A DNA stretch of 64,000 bases, from positions 62,001 to 126,000 of the forward strand of contig MU401512.1 of the NCBI GenBank assembly GCA_022579005.1. Direction: 5' to 3'. Position numbers and translations under genes: made by a program. The notes below the pieces were generated by a model. The model worked only from the letters and a program-made list of their open reading frames with translations. It was not told where the DNA came from and did not search any database. Position 1 is the stretch's first letter. Each line of letters begins with the position of its first letter. The DNA comes from Poronia punctata (lineage: Eukaryota; Ascomycota; Sordariomycetes; Xylariales; Xylariaceae). Of this stretch, positions 36,163 to 47,185 are shown piece after piece.

Positions 36163-38674
36163 TCACAACTCCTCATCAAGGGTATCATCTCTCATCGGGC
36201 CACCAAGTTCCTGTTCTAGCTCGTCTCTAGCGAGCTCTCCATAGTCCTCGAGGTTTTTCTGTATATGCACCTTGAACTTGATGACATCGTTCAATAGTCT
36301 TTCGACTTCTGTGTGCAGCTCTTCCCGCAGCGCGTTGGCACGGAGTGTAAGACGTTCGTATCTGCTAGTGGTTAGTGTCGTGGGAAAACAATACACCACA
36401 TTCTTCATCCGACTATGCTTACTCGATTTCCGTGTTCATCTCTCTTTGCTCCAACAGTTGGACAGATTCGGAAAATTGAGCTCGCATCTTGGCAAGCTCC
36501 TTTTCCATCTTCTCAATCTGTGCATCCGAGGCAAGTCTCTGCGTTGTTGTGACCTGTAATGTGGTATATGGTTAGTTGCCGAGGTAGCAAAACAAACAGA
36601 AGGATATACAATGGTACACGGTGGACGCACCTCCTTTGTCTTCTCAAACTCCTCTTCGGCGGCTCTGACCCTGTGTTCTAGAGCGTCCACCTCGTTACGT
36701 CTGTCCTCCATGGCTTCTTTGATGCCGTCCAGCAAATCTTGGTCCTCCATCATCGCATCTTTGGCTTTGGTCCTCCTTTCCGAGATCTCCATCCGCAGCG
36801 CTAGAAGACTGTTTTTAACTTGTCCGCGCAGGTCCAAGTTGAGGATCTGGGCAGGCTGGTAGCCGGTGACCGGGTCGGCTAATAGACGTTCGGCACCTGT
36901 CCCTCCGGAATAGGAATCCTTCATGACGGATTCGGTGAAATCAAGATCGTTGACTGTAATTGCGAGCTTGTACTCTTGCCCCTTGGCGTTCGCAGCTGAC
37001 GGTGGATCGAGGGCATTCTGGTAAGCAAGGTTATTGTATCTGTCCACCAGGCGTTCGAGCCTGTCAAATCTGTCGCTAGCTTCCATCTCCTTTTCTATCA
37101 CCCTCTTCTTGAACTCGTCAAGCCGCTGTATGGCCGAGTTCTTGTCCTTCTGGAGCCTGTCGTGTTCCGAGGTCATGCGGTCGATATCCTGCATGCTGAT
37201 ACCTTGGTCATCGACGGCTTTCTGGAGTGCCCGACGCTCCTCGTCGGCTTCTTTCAGCTCCTCCATCAGCCTTTCTAATTCGCTCTGGAGTTCCTGTATC
37301 TTCTCCTCTCGTTTCTCGGGGATAAACTGCGTCTTGCGGATGAATTTCTCGAAGTCGGCAATATCGCCTTCCAAGGCCTCCCTCAGCACATTGACGTTCT
37401 TTTGGTCCTGTACGATGTCCGGGTCCGTCATCCACTTCTCGAGCTCGTCGATCTCGCCCATCAAACGGGCGTTTTCGCCTTCGAGCATTTCGAGTTCGGC
37501 CGAGTATTTCGAGTTGGACCGCTCAAAAGCCCTAGCCATGGCGTCTATGTGTGGTTTCAGCGCCTGTTGAGCATCTTCATCCGACGCATCTTCATCCATA
37601 GCCAGCCATTCCCTGTAAGCCGTCGTGAGGAAATCGAAGATGATGTGGTCGCCAGTGACGTCGATGCCGTTTTCAATGCACGCATCGTCGTACCGATGCG
37701 ACGCGTACCCGTCCAGCATTTGTGCCAATTGCATCATCCAGTGGAGAAGGCCTAAAAATGTGCTCCAGTTCTGACCACCGACGGCGGCGATCTGAGACTT
37801 GGTGATGCTCTTTTCGTATGGGTAGCGCAACTGTTTCAGGATCGGAGGGACCTCCTGGTCGATATTTTTCTGGAACCGATAGCTGGGGTCGATACACTGG
37901 TAGAGGAATTGGAACATATAGTTGAAGTCTTTTTGTGTAGGCGACTTGATGATCTTATGGGAGAGCGTGTGCTTCATCCTGAGCTCAAAGTTATGTTGCG
38001 ACAGGTAATCTAGCAGCTCCTGGCCGATGCGGGCTTGGTATGTCCGATCTTTCAGTGGTCGAGGATCTCGCGGGACACCCGCGGCTGGGGGAGCCTGTTG
38101 GAAGAAGCTCTGGTGGCTCGCGGGGCCGTTTGTGGACGGCCGGGCGCGATGGACGCTGCTCCTCCGTTCATTTTCCGAGTTCCGCGAATTCAGACTGCCG
38201 GATCCGAACGACGTTAAAGCTGAACCCGGATTGTTCTGGAAAGAGGCACGCTTCACAGAAGACATGCCCAGGTCGGCAAGATTGCCGCCCGAGGAGGAAC
38301 GCGAGAAGATGGGTTGGCTCGGGCGGCCAAGAGCCAGGGAGTGTCTAGATCCCGAAACTGACCGCACATGGCTACCGCTGAAATTCCCGTTGGATGAGTT
38401 GGACCTCTTCATCGCGGACGAGGGCTGCGGAATGGCAGAGTTCAGGCTGATGCCACCCAATGTCTGTGTTTGCGACGAGTTTCAGTGAGCCTACAGTAAC
38501 GTAATGTAATTGAAGGTGGTGGGTGGGTTTATCGCAAAGTAAAACGGACGCGCCAATTGGGCAGGGGCCGGGGGGGGGGGGGGGGCATGGGAAACTTATT
38601 ATTAGGGGGATAAAATAAATTGGTCGTACCTCTCGTGGCCGACGGGCGCTCCAAAGCCCCGGTTCCTGCGACAT
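36163..38674 (-). CDS. NDC80: Kinetochore protein Ndc80 (four exons)
   Basis: The microtubule-binding subunit of the NDC80 complex (with Nuf2, Spc24, Spc25). Exons in transcript order: 38630-38674, 36631-38463, 36423-36553, 36163-36361; introns 166, 77 and 61 nt; 735 residues. Exon 1 encodes [15 protein letters not shown] and joins in phase to TLGGISLN, the typical filamentous-fungal start. A basic disordered N-tail of about 130 residues is followed by the calponin-homology domain: [40 protein letters not shown] and [20 protein letters not shown]. From about residue 310 to the end there is long heptad-rich coiled coil, with a likely break near the MNDLDF-like loop around residue 520. Exons 3 and 4 finish the coil. 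Intron 1 contains an unbroken run of 16 C on the coding strand. Confidence 0.95.
38570..38585. repeat. Homopolymer G16 (C16 in the NDC80 sense) inside NDC80 intron 1
   Basis: Sixteen consecutive G on the plus strand, so C16 in the transcript of NDC80 intron 1, between donor 38629 and acceptor 38464. The length is likely polymorphic and may also be prone to sequencing error. Confidence 0.85.
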
Positions 38675-39140
38675 GATTGCGGAAAATTATGCTGGAGGAA
38701 GAAATGTGTAACTTGCAACGACAGCACACTCGTTATTTGTAAAGTCGACGCGGTGGCCTGGTGTTTGTATATCGAAGGTTTCTTGGCCAGATTGGTTTGC
38801 GACATTAGTCTTACAGTTGCATGTGTCTGATGCGCTCGCTGGTCGCTCGGGGCAATGTAAACAATGGAAACTCAGATATCATTGGGCATTGGAGGCGGGG
38901 TGCCCCATATTAATATAGTGTTTTGAAAATGTACTATGTACCTACTATGTATCTAGTCAAACTGCGCTTTCCCCAATCGGGTCTTGGCCGCCATCTGAGC
39001 TGAGCTCCGGAGAAATGTCATCATTGGAACCTCGACATTGAGAATCCGCAAGATCAAGCTCCCCCATTGCTCCGCAACAACCATACCAAACCGCTAACAC
39101 CAACTGCGTCTGCGTCTGCGTCCGTTTACGGCAACGCATC
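38675..39140. promoter_or_regulatory. Divergent promoter of NDC80 and the stomatin-like gene
   Basis: This 466-bp spacer must contain both promoters. No TATA element or factor site can be assigned with confidence. A GACGCGG word near 38748 is only MCB-like. Tandem GCGTCT/TGCGTC hexamers lie at about 39102-39122, just before the stomatin-like start. Confidence 0.4.
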
Positions 39141-40469
39141 ATGTCGCTGAGTAGAACGGCAAACACTCTTCGGCCCGCCGTACGGCGTGGGCTGCTCCAG
39201 CCCAGCAATTACACATCGTCTCAGCTCCGGAGCCTCACGCCGTCACTCGCCGTCGGTCTACAGCGAACCTTCCACAACACGTCGAGGTCTCTCTTACCGT
39301 CCTCTTCATCAGGACTCCTTGGATCTATCCCGCCATCGTACTTCCAGCGCCCTTCTCTGCCGGCCAACACCATTATCCGCTTTGTACCGCAACAGACAGC
39401 ATGGATCGTCGAACGCATGGGCAAGTTCAGCCGCATCCTCGAGCCGGGCCTCGCCATCCTCGTTCCCTTCATAGATCGGATCGCCTACGTGAAAAGTCTG
39501 AAAGAAGCTGCTATAGAGATACCAAGCCAGAGTGCTATCACAGCCGATAACGTGACACTCGAGCTCGATGGTGTGTTGTATACCCGTGTTTTTGACGCAT
39601 ACAAAGCGAGGTATGTTTATCTCTCCTGTCCAAATGCAGCGACATACGAAAACAATGACCCAAAGTGAGTTTTTCTCTAACGTGCAGGAAAACACAGCTA
39701 CGGAGTTGAAGATGCCGAATACGCCATCAGCCAGCTCGCACAGACGACAATGCGTAGCGAGATTGGCCAACTCAGCCTGGACCACGTCTTGAAAGAGCGT
39801 GCTGCCCTCAACACGAACATCACGGCGGCGATCAACGAGGCAGCGCAGGCCTGGGGCGTGACCTGCTTGCGCTACGAGATCCGAGATATCCACGCTCCCG
39901 ATGGTGTAGTCGAGGCAATGCATCGGCAAGTGACGGCAGAGCGGTCGAAACGTGCCGAGATCCTGGAGTCCGAAGGCCAGCGCCAGAGCGCCATCAATAT
40001 TGCCGAAGGAAAGAAACAGAGCGTGATTCTAGCCTCGGAAGCTCTACGAGCCGAAAAGATCAACCGAGCCTCCGGTGAAGCCGAGGCCATTATGCTCAAG
40101 GCCAGGGCTACGGCCGCCGGTATCGACGCCGTGGGTGCCGCTATATCAGCCGGTGGCGAGTCTGCTCAAGGCGCCGTCTCTTTCAGCGTCGCTGAGAAAT
40201 ATGTCGACGCCTTCGGCAAGCTCGCTAAAGAGGGCACTGCTGTCGTCGTCCCCGGTAATGTGGGCGATATCGGCGGCATGATCGCCACGGCCATGAGTGT
40301 CTACGGCAAGGTCGGTGACGCGCAGAGCCGCACCATGGCTAAGCAGCTCCTCGAAAAGGGAAACGTATTGCCTGCAGAAGAGAGTAAGAACAAGAGCAGC
40401 CAAGACAAGCGGCCGAATGTCGTCGACTCTGTCGTGCGCGAATTTGATAACGCTGCGTCCAAGAAATAA
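39141..40469 (+). CDS. Mitochondrial stomatin-like protein 2 (two exons)
   Basis: An SPFH/prohibitin-superfamily protein of the mitochondrial inner membrane; SLP-2 scaffolds cardiolipin-rich domains and inner-membrane proteases in animals. Exon 1 is 39141-39610 and exon 2 is 39698-40469; the 87-nt intron uses acceptor ACACAG, so AG joins C to give KASYGVEDAEYA. Product 413 residues. The first 45 or so residues are Arg/Ser/Leu-rich without acids, a clear mitochondrial targeting peptide. The SPFH core starts near residue 82 (IIRFVPQQTAWIVERMGKF) and includes AITADNVTLELDGVLY, IGQLSLDHVLKERAALN and WGVTCLRYEIRDI. A long Ala/Glu/Arg coiled coil (AERSKRAEILESEGQRQSAI) leads to the C-terminus. Spacing and order match bacterial and mitochondrial SLP2-type stomatins. 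Confidence 0.93.
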
Positions 40470-41800
40470 GCCACGCCGCTCTTGTTCGACGGTACGAAGT
40501 CATATACATCCCCCAAACTCCAGTTTGTGGCTTGACCCATGGGTCTGAGATAAGACAGCGTCGTGTTACAATCTCATGTATTCATATGGAAGACAGGAAC
40601 AGCTCATATAATCATAGCGTGAGCGTCTAGAGATAGAAATCCGGAAAAGGGGGGAGAGGTTAAACCCCACCAAACGAGCCCGGCGTCGGCGTCGTAAAAA
40701 AAGGGAAAGACATTATTACACCAAACTGGGCGATTATCGACCCCTCAACCGACTCGACTGCCATGTACTTATATAACCATCAGAAGCATTCAGTCATTCA
40801 GTCATTCAAACATGTCTTGCATTTTAACTAGATAGCGACGAGCAGTAATCACCTGTACCAGCACCGGTCTTGGAACGTCTTCGCCCCCTGGTATCCCTTA
40901 TGTACATAAACATGAATAAATGCAACTCTCTCAAGATTATGGCCGCCATCTAAGTTGGTGATGTGTTATGATGTTGTAACAGTGCCTCGTGCACTCACGC
41001 GCAACTAAGAAAGATAGAGTATATATGTTCTCCTGCTGGGCTGTGCGCGTTTGGATATCCCACATCTTAGTCACCCTGTTGTAATACCCCTATTCAGGGC
41101 CCAGCGGGCAAGGATGATTGATGATTGATAACAAGTTACATTGCAGGATCATGTCTCAAAGCTCCTACAAGGGGGTTTTCGCTCATATTCTAGCGATATT
41201 CTAGAGGACATGCAAGAAGCAGGCAATGGTCGTAATTGTGGCTATGTCGGGTACTGTAAATTCTTCCATCTTGAAGGGTTCGAAGGACCTAGGTAGGTAC
41301 ATGTATGTATGTGCCCTACATACCTGAATGGAAGTGACGGGGGGTAGTAAGGCCGCGCCTTCCCAAGCCCAATGACTACAATGCACTTGCCTGTCATTAA
41401 GGAGGGCAGGTACATGGAAGGTGTATATATATACCCCATTAGCACACTCTACTTCCAACAAAGTCGATAAAGCCCCTCCACGTCCGTGGAATCCTGCACC
41501 ATTCGTGGTGTAGCTGCAAAGTACTTTGGCTAAGGACAAACACTTGGGTCAATATGCACTCTAAGGTTTTCCGGTTCGGGAAGTTGAGCATGTCTTAAGC
41601 CTTGAATTCTTTTTTTGTTTTTTTAAGGGGGGGATGGGGAGAGAATGTTTCTTTGCTTCCCCTTTTTATGTCAAAATCTCTCTCCTTTTTTTTTCTAGTA
41701 AGGCAAGTAAAGCAGCATTAATTACCTAACCTATGCCGGTACGTAGACCTATTGCAGAACAACATACGGTCAGAATTCCAAGTACTTATTGAAAATGAAT
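40470..41800. other. Convergent spacer between the stomatin-like gene and P450
   Basis: About 1.3 kb of 3' flanks. A 112-codon frame (41201-41539, minus) has no motif. Simple sequence includes T-rich runs near 41610 and 41690. No gene supported. Confidence 0.55.
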
Positions 41801-43533
41801 TCATGGATCAGAGACCCTCTCAAATCGCAGATGTAAAGCGTTGCTCTTCGGATGCCCCGTGTACATATCGGTTTGCTCGATACCGTCGTCGTTGACGATG
41901 TGGCTTGTGTAGTTTGAATAGATGGCGGCAACGGTAAGCTTTATATCTAGAAAAAAAAAGTCGATAGATCGTTATTAAAAGGTTATAATCATCTATTTGA
42001 GCATAGGTACAACACTGACCATGCATAGCAAAGTTGGACCCTAAACACATCCTGCCTCCGCTGGAGAAACCCCAGAATTGTCTAGTGGCGGCTTGTACAC
42101 TCGTACCGTCTGCCAGCCAACGCGTATAGTCCCAGCGCTCCGGGTCGGGATAAGCTTGTTCGTCTCGGTGAAGGTTAAAAGCCGAGGCGGATATTCGAGT
42201 GCCGCCTGGGATCTCGTACCCGTCTATATGACAGGATGGAGACGGCACTACTCTTGGTTCCGGGCCGCCGGCAGGTGCATACCGTCTGATGGTCTCGAGT
42301 ATCATGGCGTGCAGTATTCGCAGGCCGTGGAGTTGTTTCGGATCTGGCATTGCTATTCTGCCATCCCGCAGAACCATACTTGGCCGGAGGGTTCGGAGTT
42401 CCGCCCGTAATATGGCCTGCAAAGGTAATGACTGGGATAGGTGATGGGACAAGTAGGTCAAAGCCACGCCTGTGGTCTCCTGGCCGGCTAAGACGTGGTC
42501 AAGAACTTCGGAAGCAACAGATAATTCGCGGTTGAGTAGGGTGGTAGAATGAATGGGAGACTCTGTACCGCGTATCTTGCTCTCTTTCTCATACCCGGCT
42601 AGCAGAGTTCGAACAACTACGGGGTCGTCGGCCGTGTCGAGTGTAGGTCCAGACTTACAAAGGTCTTCCAGCGTGGCGTCAGTTAACCTTTTGCACCACT
42701 TTTCCAGCTCCCGGTTAGCCTCGCCGACCCAGCGAGGTGTCGGATGGATACCAAGAAACTCGAGCGCTTTGGAAAGTCCGGGGAGTTCCTGTGCAAAAAA
42801 GCCATATCCTTTTCGGGTAGTGTATAGTTTTAGCCAGTGCTCACGATAAGATTTCTGGTTGATGAAATCGGAGCTACGTTTGATTCCAAAGCAGTAAGCT
42901 GAGATGAAGTCCATAGCCACTGCGCAGAATAAAGAATGAACGTCGATGGCATTTGACATTGAGTCCTCGAGCACAGGAATTAGTCTAGTGTTTAAGATCA
43001 CATCCGACTGTGCGGACTGGGAGTTGGAGTTGCTAATGTACGATTTCGAATATATATTCGAAACCATCCGCTTCCGAATAGAATGCGGTCTGGCTTGGAC
43101 CGACGAGAACATGCACGGGACGCTGGCTGAAAATCAGTATTGCTGTTGTTCACTTCTCACGAGGAAGCTCTGGTTTTTTTTACCCGAAATTATCGAAGAC
43201 GGAGTACCACGAATGCTTGTTGAAGCCCCCTTGGTAGACAATCTTGACAGCCTCTATGTTGTTAACACTCACCTCACCAGGGCCGACACGAACAATCGGG
43301 CCGCATTTTCGGTGAGCGGCCTCCAGTGTCCTGTTCTCCCTACTCTTGAACCGGGCATAGAGTATCCAAGCATTTGATATGGAGCACGTCCAGTGCGGGG
43401 TGGGAACCCTAGCTAGAGGGGAGAAGACGCAGGGATAGAACAAGAAGTGATAGATCAGCCACAAAGCAAAGGGGAAGACGACGAGGTAGTATATGTCAAT
43501 CATATTCGTACGAGTAAATCCCACGTTAGTCAT
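41801..43533 (-). CDS. Cytochrome P450, microsomal (three exons)
   Basis: A second haem monooxygenase. Exons in transcript order: 43184-43533, 42020-43122, 41801-41946; introns 61 and 73 nt; 532 residues. The N-terminal anchor is at about residues 12-33 (DIYYLVVFPFALWLIYHFLF). The C-helix region FDNFGVPCMFSSVQARPHS spans intron 1 and is rebuilt only with the second of two close acceptors (CAG then CCAG). The I-helix AGQETT is near residue 329, the ExxR motif ETIRR near 393, and the haem loop FSSGGRMCLGSNFAMH near 470-483. Exon 3 completes the protein after haem-loop residue His and lies beyond the frame visible in exon 2. Substrate unknown; no cluster partner genes are adjacent. Confidence 0.9.
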
Positions 43534-44311
43534 CGTTGAGTGTCATGTGCATCGTCACCCACCAGGGGCTGGAGATTTGGCAATATTAGGTACCTACAGT
43601 ATGTTCCCAATCTTGTCCGACCTATCGTTCAAGACTTCAAGTCAACAGGAGGTTCCATTTGGTACGAGTAGTAAGCTACCTATCTTATCTGGGGTAGAAG
43701 TTCTGGGCATCGTTCACAGCTTGAAGTACTGGTACCCCCTAGCTCTGTACGTGTACAGTGTGGACTTACTTGTCAGGTACATGATATGGGACCCACACCA
43801 TCCTGTTGATCTGCAACAGCATTGAGCGATTGCAAATGGTGGTTGTGGTTGGAGGAGGTTGTTGTTGTTTTTGTTAAAAACTTTCTCTGAAAAGTAATCA
43901 ACCGATTTTGACCAGAATTCCCTACGTGTTTGTCACTTGGTCTGTTTGAAATGCAACAATGTCGTGTACTTGTGAGGATCCCACAGAGAAGTGGTAGCTC
44001 AAAACAGGACGAGTACTTGAACGGAGCAACAGGGCGAATATACGCACGTACAACATCAACACTGTAAATGTCATCTTCTCGGTTACAATGACAATATTTG
44101 GAACTGGTCACAGATGTACTCCATCTAGTTTCCAGAGCTGAGCGGGATTCAGAAAGACGTGTTTGTGTTTATGCGGCTTCCACCCCTACCCAGTCTCACG
44201 CCATCGTTGGCCTCCATCTAACTACTTCCAAGTCAATACCTGTCTCGCGAGCCTTCATTGCAGGCCTTGTAGAGCTCGCCGACTAATAAAGTTATATCAA
44301 GTATGTCACCT
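43534..44311. other. Spacer upstream of the second P450
   Basis: About 780 bp between the P450 start and the MMS2 stop, both on the minus strand, so it should contain the P450 promoter. TACGAGTA octamers lie at 43509-43516 (just inside the P450 exon 1 side) and 43663-43670. No gene. Confidence 0.55.
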
Positions 44312-44949
44312 TTAATTTCCCGGAAATGTTGAGCCCTCTGGTGGTTGTGGGAGTTTCTTGCACTGGCTAGATGCCATATAGCTACGTCCGGGTTAGCACG
44401 CTGCGGACCGGGTGTCTCTCCCTTTAGGGATCGGGACGAGGCGCATACCGTCGAAGCTCGATCAAGATAGTCTCCATAGTGTTGTCTCTTTTCCAGTTGG
44501 CCAAGCAAGGCAGCTGTTTCGGATCGACCGTGCCATTCCTCTGATTCACGCATGGCAGATTGACCTGGCTGATGAATTTGATAGTGGGGGGCACATCGGG
44601 ATACTGAGGACCACAGTGCATTTTAACCGAGTAGATTCGATTCTCGTGCACGCTCTGTTGTTAAGACCCCTTAACTGTCAATATCGGTCCAAGTCGATCG
44701 CGGGAGGTGGGCTGGATGTGTGCTGACATGAGGGGGGCCTAGAATCGTGCCATTCCAGTCCGACATGAGCAGGTCTTCGGGGTTATCTAAGCCATAAGAG
44801 CAAGCCTCTTTGGAAATGCGCCATAGGTTAGTGAACTATAAGGTAAGCCGGGGGATAGCTATCAAAGGTACCATACCTGCTCCTAGACCCTTTTCGCCCT
44901 TCTCAAGCTCTTCTAGGAGCCGGAAGTTCCGGGGCACTTTGGTTCCCAT
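44312..44949 (-). CDS. MMS2: Ubiquitin E2 variant Mms2 (four small exons)
   Basis: Mms2 is a catalytically inactive E2 that pairs with Ubc13 to build Lys63-linked ubiquitin chains, notably on PCNA in error-free post-replication repair. Exons in transcript order: 44877-44949, 44728-44807, 44449-44654, 44312-44381; introns 69, 73 and 67 nt; 142 residues (yeast Mms2 has 137). Landmarks: MGTKVPRNFRLLEELEKGEK, then GAEACSYGL across intron 1, MSDWNGTILGPPHSVHENRI across intron 2, CGPQYPDVPPTIKF, and ELRRYMASSQ across intron 3, ending KKLPQPPEGSTFPGN. No active-site Cys is in the usual E2 position, as expected for a UEV. The third-intron acceptor GACGTAG was chosen because it alone restores RRYM and the conserved tail. 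Read without splicing, the gene is invisible as one frame. Confidence 0.95.
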
Positions 44950-45714
44950 GATTCTTTTTGGGAGTCGTACTATGCGATGGTCAACTTCTATGCTGGAATA
45001 ATGTGGCCGAAGGGGGCCATTACCGGGACGTGGGTATCTAGGTAGATATTGGGACGGCTGAGGCTGTGTCGTATGCCTGTAAACCAAGAGCTTAACTAGG
45101 TTCTTGCAAGTTGCAACGAATCGCGCTATACACGATTTTCCTCTCCAACTTTTTAAGGGCAACTAAATACCTGGGCTTACGTATAGATAAAGCTAAAGGA
45201 ATCGCAAACAGAAGATATATTGGGGTGTCCAGCTACCTTTACATAAGAAATGACGGAAGGCGGCCAAGCGACAAAGACAAACGAGGTGGGATAGTGGGGT
45301 AATTCAAGTACCTATGTAGTCCTGTATGTCGAGCGCAAGAGCCCATATGTACAGTTGAATGAATGATCGGGGTAGAATTCACGATAGAAACTTTAGGACG
45401 CCCCCGGTTCTACCTATGACAGCAGGTCATTAGTCCCAAAGTACCTAAGTACCTGCCTATATGTACCGATCTTACCTGCCACGAAGTTGCCTGGTGAGCC
45501 TTAAAATGCAGGCGCAATGCACATGTATAGTTAAAGTTCTTACGGGATATCAAAACTATATAAAGCCATGCCCTCCTAAAACTACCTACTTACCTATCCC
45601 TTTGATTTTCACGTTCTCCAAGGTTATTGCAGTCTACGCCTGGTTACCTACTCTCGTGGCTTACTATTATCTGTCACAACCTAATCTACCCCTTGATCAG
45701 CTGTAAAGCCCACG
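44950..45714. other. Spacer upstream of MMS2
   Basis: About 765 bp containing the MMS2 promoter. It has several GTACCTA words between 45430 and 45470. Short frames of up to 81 codons occur with no motif. Confidence 0.5.
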
Positions 45715-46942
45715 ATGGTAGCACCTAACAAGAGAAAAGCAGAGAAAAACCTGCCCACTAGCCCTCGCCGTCAAAAGCTCGTCGTAGTAACAAGACCCAT
45801 CCTCAGCCCCTGATTTTGTCAAGAGCCGAGCCTCGTGAAGTCAGCCAACAAGGCGCCGAGACGCCGAGACGCAGAGACAACCATAGACAACGACCGGCCG
45901 GCTCTCCATAAAGATCTTCTCGACCAGCTTGACGAGTTAAAAATAGAGAGCCGGATCCTTCGGTCCAAAGCAGCACGGCAACATATCGCAGATAAGCAAT
46001 AAAAACTTAGTTGCTGCCATCAGTGTTTTAAGAGCAATGGACCGTCACCGGACTAGTGGGATGAATAGTTAGCGCGCGGGAAAAGGCGTATCCAATTGGA
46101 CTTGTAGACCGGTTTATCAACATGCTTGGGCAGTCAACGCGAGAGATGATCGAAGCTTGTAAGTTGTCAACTATTATACTCCTGCGGACAAGACTAAAGG
46201 TTGGTATTTTATTACAGGTATGCAGTCCAGCGGCCGAGAAGAAGCCCGAGGTGAAGAAGTGAGGTCCTCGGCAACAAAGCTGGCAGTTACAAGTTGTAAG
46301 CACTAATCGTTCCAATAGACGTGTGGTGTTGGCTAATAAATATTAACGAAAACGTTTCTAGGCCGAGTGGTATGGGAAACCTTGTATCCTTACCTCTAGG
46401 AAACCTGTTTTCATAGGTTGGCTGGTCTATTCGCAGGTCTGTATGCCAGTCGCCGTTCACCCGAGCCCGACTCCGATAGCGATGACGACAACGACAACGA
46501 CAACGACATTCCCTTGCGTCTCAAACCGCGTCCGAAGGCTGTGAGCAAGCCACCCAAAGATACCACGGTGAAGTCAACTCCGCGTCCCGTCAAGGCTGCT
46601 GGCGAGCAGGATAAACACACTGCTCCGCCTGGTCTGTTTGCGGGTCTGTTTGCAGGTCTGGTTTATTGGCTGGTTTATTTGCAGGGTCTATTTGTAGGTT
46701 TATTCGCAGGTTATTGGCAGGGTCTGTTAGCAGGTTTATTCGCAGGTTATTTGCAGGTTTATTTCAGGTCTATTAGCAGGCTCTCTTTATTTGCAGGTTA
46801 TTTGCAGGTTCGTAGGTTTGCTAGAATGCCTGAGCTAAGCCTACTTGTACGTTGTACATATGTATATAAACTATGCCTACTTGTAAGCAAAAGCAGCAAC
46901 GACGCTAAGCCTAGTTGGTATTCTCTTGGCATTTGGTAAAAG
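45715..46942 (+). other. Orphan locus: possible spliced gene or decayed gene
   Basis: I do not recognise this locus. From ATG 45715 a basic frame reads MVAPNKRKAEKNLPTSPRRQ and stops within 100 nt unless spliced. A second stretch (about 45838-46001) reads as a charged, coiled-coil-like peptide including HKDLLDQLDELKIESRI. A third (about 46086-46160) includes LVDRFINMLGQSTREMIEA and ends at a perfect donor GTAAGT (46158). Acceptor-like sites follow at 46216-46218, 46361 and 46416, with a TTAAC branch-like word near 46345. The last frame (46418-46939) opens GLFAGLYASRR, then has an acidic SDSDDDNDNDND tract, a Lys/Pro-rich part and a hydrophobic repeat. I could not find one splice model that keeps phase throughout. 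It may be a young gene, a pseudogene, or a non-coding RNA. Position: between MMS2 and MON2, on the MON2 strand. Confidence 0.3.
46631..46818 (+). repeat. Degenerate 12-nt minisatellite, consensus GGTYTRTTYGCA
   Basis: About fifteen imperfect units of 8-17 nt follow each other; examples are GGTCTGTTTGCA, GGTTTATTCGCA and GGTTATTTGCA. In the open frame they encode Gly-Leu-Phe-Ala-type hydrophobic repeats (GLFAGLFAGLVYW ...), with unit-length shifts in some places. Two related units also sit upstream at 46421-46446, separated by about 185 bp of unique charged coding-like sequence, so the array probably spread from that point. Each unit ends in GCAGGT, resembling a splice acceptor. Confidence 0.85.
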
Positions 46943-47185
46943 CCAATACCTACCTAACCTACCCTAAGAAACAAGAGGCGACGGTTCTGAAATAGGTGCT
47001 TAGTCATCACTCCCGACAGACTTCTGGGCTAGGCATTCACGGCTGTTGAGGTGTACGAGTACACGTGCTTTTATATGCCCAGTTTAGAAGTACTATCGTA
47101 CAACGTCAACAAAACCCTGGCGCCCTACATGTCGATGAATTGACCCCCATTAGATGGCGTGATTTTCAAAGACTTCTTGGCCAAG

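Noticed and set aside
42095..42125. ACGCGT as a cell-cycle box
   Set aside because: This copy, like those near 8955 and 37707, is inside an exon; the hexamer total over the window is about what chance predicts, so isolated copies were not called.
46028..46315. 95-codon minus-strand frame opposite the orphan locus
   Set aside because: It has no motif and overlaps the plus-strand segments that carry better donor and acceptor sites.
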